The notes under the pieces: generated by a model | The model's database searches: none | The model's input: the letters and a program-made list of their open reading frames with translations, nothing else | What the model was told of the DNA's origin: nothing | Translations under genes and position numbers: made by a program | Assembly: GCF_036884655.1 (NCBI RefSeq) | Contig: NC_088342.1 | Location: 10,597,501 to 10,661,500, forward strand | Reading direction: 5' to 3' | From: Musa acuminata AAA Group | Taxonomy: Eukaryota > Streptophyta > Magnoliopsida > Zingiberales > Musaceae | DNA: 64,000 nucleotides | In this document: piece by piece, positions 57,101 to 64,000 of the stretch | Layout of the letters: the number at the start of each line of letters is the position of its first letter | Numbering within the stretch: the first letter of the stretch is position 1

Positions 57101-57604
57101 AATCCTGTAAAACAGAAATTTTGCCACCAAACGAATCATAAAGCTGCAACCTTTGTGCCCCATTTCGATCGATCACAGAACAACAAGACCACCGACAAGT
57201 CACTGCATCGAGCAGAGATCTCGAATTACCCGCGTGGAGAGGTTCTTCATATGAATCGGGTAGTTGATGCTATCCAGCAGAGGGGTTGCTGGCTTCTCCC
57301 CGGAGTAATCGATCTTCCACCCACTCTTTTCCTTCGTAATCATCACCTTCCCATCGCCGCTTGCCCCACCCGCCCTCACGCAAAGCTAAAGAGGAGAAAC
57401 AAACCACGAAACTCTGAGCACGGCGGAGGCCAAGATGCACGTACAATCAACGCGGAAAACCAACTTTCGATGGCAAAACTCAAAAATGGAAGCCGGATAG
57501 AAGGAATCGAAGTGTTCTACCTGTCTTCTGCCGTTTGCGCTCGAGCTTAGAGCTTTAAGGAACGGAGCAGCAGAGGCAACCATGAGAGACCTTGCTTCCA
57601 CCAT
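54119..57604 (-). CDS. DXS: 1-deoxy-D-xylulose-5-phosphate synthase, class 2 type
   Basis: Ten exons on the minus strand: 57521-57604, 57230-57385, 56940-57104, 56703-56853, 56291-56562, 55522-55795, 55127-55434, 54755-55036, 54370-54654, 54119-54265, giving 707 aa. The thiamine-diphosphate enzyme condenses pyruvate and glyceraldehyde 3-phosphate in plastids, the first step of the MEP pathway. A Ser/Ala-rich transit peptide precedes [16 protein letters not shown]. Motifs: [19 protein letters not shown], thiamine site [19 protein letters not shown]...NDN, catalytic Glu in [29 protein letters not shown]. The loop usually AAMGGGTGLN reads [10 protein letters not shown]. The end ([31 protein letters not shown]) is worded like DXS2, the class often tied to inducible isoprenoids. 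Intron 9 uses a GC donor (AAG|GCAAAT). Met8 is an alternative start. Confidence 0.96.
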
Positions 57605-57715
57605 TGTGAGTACGAGAAAGAGAGCGGGAGCACTCTCAGATTAACAGCGTGAGAGAGAGAGAGGGGTCTGATGGAGGTTGGGAGCCAATGGTGCGACCAT
57701 TATATAGAAAGGCGG
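57605..57715 (-). promoter_or_regulatory. DXS core promoter with TATA box
   Basis: The minus strand reads CTATATAAT at 57707-57699, about 95 bp upstream of the start codon. This is a normal distance for a plant TATA box with a short leader. A GA/CT run near 57645-57662 falls in the leader. A CCAAT core on the plus strand lies at about 57684. Confidence 0.6.
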
Positions 57716-58616
57716 TGGAAACTCCCGCAACGCTTCAATGGCGACAAATCGGAGATAAATCGACGCTTTATCTTAGATTAGCAGAGCATCGACGCGGCAA
57801 CGGTTCGAGAGCGGTTCAAGGTGGGTCATGATGGCCCTTAACCGGTTTGCAGTAGACCGGACCAGCCGTGAGCTGTATCTCAACCAATTAACTCAGCTAA
57901 TAGCCTAAACTCGAACCCGACTCGGACACCTAATTTGCATCAAATCTGATCAGACTCCGAACCCGATTTAAATGTCAGGAGCATGAAATAATTATAACAA
58001 CATAGACAATATATGATGATGATAAGATGATGTTGTACATGAAGTCGGTCAACATACGTTGCTTGTAAGCAACAAAATGCATAGATGATCCAATACTAAA
58101 ACAGTGTTAGAAAGCTAAGGGGTGTCCTTTCGTTCCTGCACAAACAAAGATACAGTGCATACCAAACTCTCGTCAGTACGAAATTCGAGGATGATCGATT
58201 CATAGACTCGAGCCTATCAAAATAAAATCCTTATCATTCTTCAAAGTGCATTAACCATGATAGCTATCCTCTTATACATAAACCCAAAATCAATGCCTTA
58301 TCTACAACACTGATCCCAAGGCCAAGCTTGTTAGTTTCATGCTTGCAAGACTCCAAACCAGTGCAATGAGGAGGAAAGTTAAGACTGAGACAAGGTCATG
58401 GGGTTCCACTAAATGTGTTACACATAGCACTCAGGTAGCAACAAGAACCTCAAAGTTGTGAAACCCATGGTGCCTGTAAACTTCTTGGCTGCTGCTCCTT
58501 TGTCCCCACCTTCTTCCGAGGACTTTCGTTCTTATATCATGATTTAGAGAATTGAAGTCAGTGAAATGGGACTACCACATACGTTGTCTGACTAACACAC
58601 ACTGTTCTTTGCACCC

Positions 58617-58620
<4 letters not shown>

Positions 58621-58661
<41 letters not shown>
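58621..58661. repeat. (GA)n microsatellite
   Basis: A pure GA run of about 41 bp. Confidence 0.9.
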
Positions 58662-58664
<3 letters not shown>

Positions 58665-60146
58665 TCTTCTCCTGTCCCTTTTGTCATTAAAATGACATAA
58701 TGTGGACGCTGGGGCACAACCTGTGGGCATAAGAAAGAGTGATGACTGCACTCAATAGACATGATTTGACAAATGCATGCAGGCAGTCACTGTCCTCAGA
58801 ATACTGCTATGATTTGTATTGTTAGGTACACACACGAATAACATGCTAGCTTTGGGAAACAATAATGAGTAACCACCTGACAAAGGATTGATTGAAGCCT
58901 AAGATTTAACCTTGCGAGGTGGGGATGAGTCCAGCAATTTAATGAGTTGAAGATAAGGCTGGTGAGTAAATTACAAGTTTTAATCAGTTTCAAGCTGGCT
59001 TGAGAGGATGACTTGAATGCAAATAATTATGTATGGTTGATATTAGTAAATAAAAATTAAATAACCAAAATGAGATTTTTGATCTTAATATTTTACCATC
59101 GAAAGCAAAATTTTGATCAATTAAGTTACTTGACTTGTTAAAATAGTTATATATATATATAGAGAGAGAGATGAATCTTAAGAATACACAAAACACAATA
59201 TAATATCATATAATACTATTGAGATTTTGTCGATCATCAACTGACAAATATTAATGGGCCAACCAAAAATCCTGCGCATCTTTTACACGCTCTCCACTCT
59301 AAATGTCCCATCAATAATAAGTTATTATATGGATTAGATAATATGTCGAGATCATTCGTAAATATATTTATAATTATTTTTTATTTTATGAATCACATAA
59401 TTTGGATTCCTATGATATCTCGAATGTTCTTTGGCATGATTCACGTGTGGACATAATTGTATATTCATATCGTGTCTCACGAACTCCACACCAAGTCAAA
59501 CATCGACATGAGTTCATGTCTCCTAAAAATAAAATGAAATGTAAATAAAAATATACAAAAAATTAAAAGGCAAAGGAAGGAGGTTGCATGATTTTGATGT
59601 GTTACCAATTTTTTGTACTCCATCACCAATCCTCAAAATTAGACATTAGGATTATATATCTATATATATATATATATATATTTGTCTTAAAATGATTACT
59701 AATTTATGTTTAGGCTTCGATTAAAGTGTGATCTTTTTTCTAATGTGACTTTAGGATCAATGACCCATCCACATCGACATCGTATCATTTTTGGTTTTAG
59801 TTTATATGGTATGTCCCTCTCACACGAGCAAATTGTATTTGAAACATGTTTCAGCAATGCTGCACTGTATATGAACCTTGAAGATCTTGAAACATGATAA
59901 CAATCATATTGAAATGATCCATGACTTGGTGAAGCACTAAGTGGCCATTCAAGGAACAGTTTGCTCATTGCGAAGATCTAAAACAGATGGAAGGAATCAC
60001 TGCTCCAATTTGAAGATTCTTCGGTACTCTTTCAACTCATCCTCATGACCCAGTTGAGAATAAAGAATTTGCTGCTTACATCTGAAGCACATGAGATGTT
60101 AAGACTAAGAGTTGAAGGCAGTCAAAATCTAGTCATAGTTTCTTTG

Positions 60147-60180
60147 TAGTGGGAACAATTTCACATGAAATTGTTCCCAC

Positions 60181-60182
<2 letters not shown>
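60147..60182. repeat. Near-perfect palindrome, 17-bp arms
   Basis: TAGTGGGAACAATTTCA and its exact reverse complement are separated by two bases. It can extrude as a cruciform. A TA/GA run follows directly. Confidence 0.9.
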
Positions 60183-60214
<32 letters not shown>

Positions 60215-60880
60215 TCAACCAATTCAACATGAGGAAGGAGTAGCCAAGATTTCTCCTTGTGCTGTGTTAATGTTCTACTCTCAATGTACTTCCCTTGGGG
60301 ATGCTGAGATGGATGAATCAAATACTTGTTTAAATATCCCTTGTTAAAATCTAAAACTTGTAGTTATGAACACTTGAGAATTTCATATACAAGCCAAAAA
60401 GGAAAAAAATAAAAGAAGTAATAGATTATATTGATTTTAGTAGGTCTCTACAATGGTGTTTGTTTATACCACCCTATTTTTAGTCAAGGATGACTTGATG
60501 CTCCCCTCCATGGGCTTGAATTGGTTTTGATTTGTGGGCTTATACTAATTATGTTTTATGAGCTAAAATTGAATTCAATTTATCTTGCACACTACTTGAG
60601 GTTAAGAATAACATGAAGCTATTCTTTAATTAGCTTAACTTAGTCTAATTTTAATTGATTTGGGATTCCCCTTCAAAAGTTGTGTGCAATTAAACTAGAC
60701 AAAGTTTGTGGAATTGAACTAACTTTAATTAGCTTTAGTGAGATCACATACCCTTCCTTGTTAGGATGAGTTATGTGTGGGATTCATATGTAATTTTTGA
60801 TATTAAATTAAGACATATTTTTTAACTATTGATAATTATTAAAAATAATAAAAATATAATTATTTAATTACCAATCATAT

Positions 60881-60962
60881 ATACTCTTATTTCATTTATC
60901 AATCGATCATCTTCGTATTCATATCGGAATACTCTTATTTCATTTATCAACCGATCATCTTC
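60881..60962. repeat. Tandem repeat, 48-bp period
   Basis: ATACTCTTATTTCATTTATC followed by AA(T/C)CGATCATCTTC occurs at 60881 and again at 60929, with one mismatch. Confidence 0.85.
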
Positions 60963-61429
60963 ACAAGCATTTATATCAGAACCTTAGTTGTATTGCTCGT
61001 TGTTGCTCGATGAAAAGAAAGACATTGTCTGTCATTGCTCGTCGCTACCCACTCGATGATGTCACTTGTTGCGATGCTCGTTATTATAATTTTTAAATAT
61101 ATTTATGTTGCGATTTTTGAAATATTAAGAAATTATAAAATGAGATGGTGTAAATAATAAAAATGGATCCAATTTGTGAGTTTCCAAACGCTCACAACTG
61201 GGTTCGCCCGAGGGTCTTGTATCAGGGGCGTCAGATTCCGATCTGATGGACTGTAACGAAGGAGCTACTTAACCATGGCTCGCCCGAGAGACACTGGACC
61301 AAGCAATAGAGATCGGGAAACACAAAGGAAAGGGGCGGTGTGCTTCATGGCGAAGTAAACCCTCACCGGCTTCTTTGCCTCGGTCATGTCTGTTTCCTAG
61401 ATCGGCGATCCTCTCTCGTCTACCTCCGC

Positions 61430-61975
61430 GTGCAAAGGCGGCCATCACTTTGCGCCTCTTCCCTTTCCGACGGTGCGTCTCTCTCTCTCTCCGGTGCATC
61501 TTCCCCTCCATCCCTCTTTCTTCCTTCCCGTTGTAGCTCTCCCTCTTTCTCATCCTCGTCCGTTGCCGCCCCCAGCCGAGTCTCCCCGACAGCCCCCCTC
61601 CCTCTCCCTCTTACTCCTCCTTCTCTGTGCTTCTTCCCACCTCCCCCCTCTCCCGCTGTTTCACTCCCTCTTTCTCCTCCTCCGTGGCCACCCCAGCTGC
61701 CTCCCTGACAACCCCTAGCCCTTTCCTCTCCTCCTCCTCTCCCTCTGTGCTTCTCCCCCTTCGTCTTCCCTCCTTCTGCCTCTCTCCTTCTTTTTCCTCC
61801 TCCTCCGCTGCCCCTTCCCGAGCCTCCTCGACAGCCCCCCTCTCCGCCGCTCTCTCTTCTTCCAAGCAGAGATGCCGCCCCTCGCCGAGCCTCCTCGATA
61901 GCTCCTCTCTCTCTCCCTCTCTCTGCTTCTTCCTCCGATGAGCTTCCTTCTTCTCCCGGCAACTTCCCCTTCTCT
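61430..61975 (+). repeat. Polypyrimidine tract with degenerate internal repeats
   Basis: About 540 bp in which the plus strand is almost wholly C and T. Blocks such as CCGAGCCTCCTCGACAGC and CGAGTCTCCCCGACAGC recur at irregular spacing of about 100-170 bp. The long open frames on both strands (for example 180 aa on the minus strand, Glu/Arg/Gly-rich) follow from this composition and have no domain. Purine-pyrimidine asymmetry of this length can form triplex DNA. Confidence 0.7.
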
Positions 61976-64000
61976 ACTTCTTTATCTCCCTGAACTGTTT
62001 TAATTATGGTTAATAATGGTTAAATTTTGTTAATACTAGTTTAAGAATTGTTTAGAGGACTGAATTTGTCTAGTATTTTCAATTGTCGCTGTTTTATAGA
62101 TGATTAAATGAATGTAATTTGATATCTTAATGGCAATATTTTGAATATGAAACTCGTGTAGTGTCTAATTTTTATTTTAATATTTATCTTTCTTCTTATT
62201 TGTATTTTTATAATTTTTATATTGATGGGCGTTTCTCTTAGCTCTCATGAGTGCCTAACCCCTTTGGATGTTCAGAACTTTCGTGCCTTTTAGTGCATAG
62301 CACCTTTGACAACTCTTGTCTTACATGACATCTTATTGGATGCCATATCAATTGCATATATCACACCTCAAAGCTTTACAATTATAGGATGGAAAGATCA
62401 GGAGTAAGGACAGTCCTATATCTTTGTTTCTTTTAACCTAGAATTTATCAAACTGTTATATTCTTTAATTTTCTCCAATTGAGCTATATACTTGTTTCTT
62501 AGCTATTGGGTCGGTAGATATGGGATAAAAGTTTGGAGCCAACTTCTGTGATAGAGTAGATCCACTAAAATATTGAGCAGTGGTGTAGCATCAGTTCCTA
62601 TTTCCAAATTAGCATTTTCTTTCGACCCAATATTTTCTTTTTTCCTCCTTATCCATCAAGGTAAGACAAGAAACTATCACGATCTGATATGAACATTAAA
62701 ATATTGTATTGTCAAGTTCTGTTTTTAAGTGTTTGTCAAATTCATAAGTGGATGAATTTATTGATTGGTACCAGAGGCTATTGATTTCTCTATTTCTTGC
62801 TCTCCATGGTAACAAGATTGAGAATGATCCAAAGTGTGACCAGAAATTTGCAGTGTGATGAGGATAAAGGCACCTGAATCTTCAATGCTAGGCTTGAAAG
62901 CCGATCTGACAATGCGGACATAAAGATGGAATATTAATTGCTCTCAACAAAAGAATGCTGGATGGTTCGGAACAGAGGATAAAAATTTGGGGATGTGGGG
63001 ATGAATTTTAATGGTTTTGTAGAAAAATCTAAGATTCCTTACCTGAGCACAAGAAGCAATGATGCCATCTTCATCCTAGGATGTCGATGAAGTCTTTAAA
63101 AGGCATATACTCTTGAGCATGTGATGGATAAAATCATAGAAACACATCCAAACCAAAATTTAGGACAGCATTCAGGACTATGAATTCTTGGTCTACTTTG
63201 TTTAATTTTAAGACTTCTTTGAGCTGAATCCAGATGGATTAAGCACTTGAATCAGCCATATAAATGTATAAGCATTTTAAATAATTTACTGATCAGAACT
63301 ACCTTAATTTGATTTATGGATTCTTTTAGAAAAAATATGCATCTAGGTAATGTATGGATTGAAATAGTGAAATTATTGGTAAAATTTATCAAGTACTGCT
63401 TGAGTACCATTTGAAAATCGACCTCTATAAAAGCTACAGGTTGCAGAGATTACACTTAGACAATTGAAATTGCTCTGGCGAGCCATAAGTCCCAATAATT
63501 GGAGAATATTGTGATGGTTAAACACTAAAATTAATAGTTTTGTTCCAACAAATCAATTGCTTTTTTCTACATACTATCATTCCTACTTTAATTAGCTGGC
63601 TTCTTTGTTGTTTGCAAGCTTTCTTTACGATCTCTAAGACACTGATTGAACATGAGTTAAATAAGAATGTGCAAGCTATTCTTGAACACTGAAAAAGTAA
63701 ATAGTCAAACGACTTTTGCTTCCAAGTGCTTGTTTGATTCAGCAGGCTGTTGAGAGAAGTAGGGCATTCTTTACAATACAATGGTTAAAAAAATTGAAAC
63801 TCAACTCCATTTTTTTTTTTTCTCTTTACAATTAATAGTTTTCATAGTGATGTTTATTGTATTTGATGCATATTAGATATAAAATAGTTAACATGGTCTT
63901 GAATTAGATGGATCTTTGGTTTATAGATGTGAACAAGAACCATGTAATTTACAATAAAATGTAGGATCTGTTACTGATTTGTTTTACAGTATCATTAACT
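61976..64000. other. Intergenic stretch of 2 kb
   Basis: AT-rich DNA with only short frames. No transposon domain, RNA gene or long repeat was seen. Confidence 0.5.

Larger units (their letters stand above)
57716..61260. other. Intergenic stretch of 3.5 kb
   Basis: No recognisable gene. It contains (GA)n at 58621-58661, short TA/GA runs near 59151-59170, 59657-59681 and 60181-60212, the palindrome at 60147 and a 48-bp tandem repeat at 60881. Frames of 60-90 codons are AT-rich noise. Confidence 0.5.

Noticed and set aside
58425..58545. A short minus-strand peptide frame ending in a Leu-rich stretch and a stop.
   Set aside because: Fewer than 40 codons with no start or similarity; it cannot be separated from chance.
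61420..61962. A 180-aa minus-strand Glu/Arg/Gly-rich ORF and plus-strand Ser/Pro/Leu-rich ORFs.
   Set aside because: They follow from the polypyrimidine tract and show no domain or start context.

Overview
The window is plant nuclear DNA: genes with many GT-AG introns, LTR retrotransposons of both superfamilies, long AT/CT/GA microsatellites and plant-specific gene families. GC-rich exons in AT-rich surroundings and the retroelement types suggest a commelinid monocot, perhaps the banana order (Zingiberales). That placement is an impression, not a test.

Layout. 1-9.3 kb is nested retrotransposon DNA: an LTR element without recognisable pol genes (8-5900, minus strand, carrying two tandem 1.34-kb units) abuts a decayed Ty3/gypsy gag-pol remnant (5901-9340, minus). 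9.3-17.2 kb is mostly non-genic. It holds a 994-bp fold-back element with an 8-bp target duplication (11192-12185), a gypsy gag relic (about 12.8-14.0 kb) and a perfect 17-bp-arm hairpin at 15.86 kb. From about 17.2 to 41.8 kb lies a tandem segmental duplication. Each unit carries one intact four-exon NRT1/PTR-family transporter gene (NPF; 20870-23645 and 35896-38669, both 587 aa, about 97% identical). A third NPF copy just downstream (42.0-42.9 kb) is a pseudogene. Unit B, but not unit A, took a 5.3-kb Ty1/copia element (24575-29885), a very AT-rich copia relic (about 30.3-33.9 kb) and a solo LTR (39027-39675). Unit A preserves the empty insertion sites, so several events can be read base by base.

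44.8-57.6 kb is the conserved genic part. It has an LRR receptor kinase resembling Arabidopsis At5g62710 (FEI/LRR-XIII group, 13 exons), a 98-aa protein resembling a plant-specific mitochondrial complex I subunit (minus strand), and a 10-exon 1-deoxy-D-xylulose-5-phosphate synthase of the class 2 type (minus strand; first enzyme of the plastid MEP isoprenoid pathway). 57.7-64 kb has no recognisable gene, only simple repeats, a short palindrome and a 0.5-kb polypyrimidine tract.

The genes do not form a functional unit, as is normal for a plant chromosome. The most informative features are the NPF duplication with datable insertions, the fold-back element with a minisatellite core, an HRD-to-HMD change in the receptor kinase, and two GC-AG introns in the two large conserved genes. 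I found no convincing undescribed multi-gene system. All exon boundaries were read by eye from splice consensus and frame continuity.
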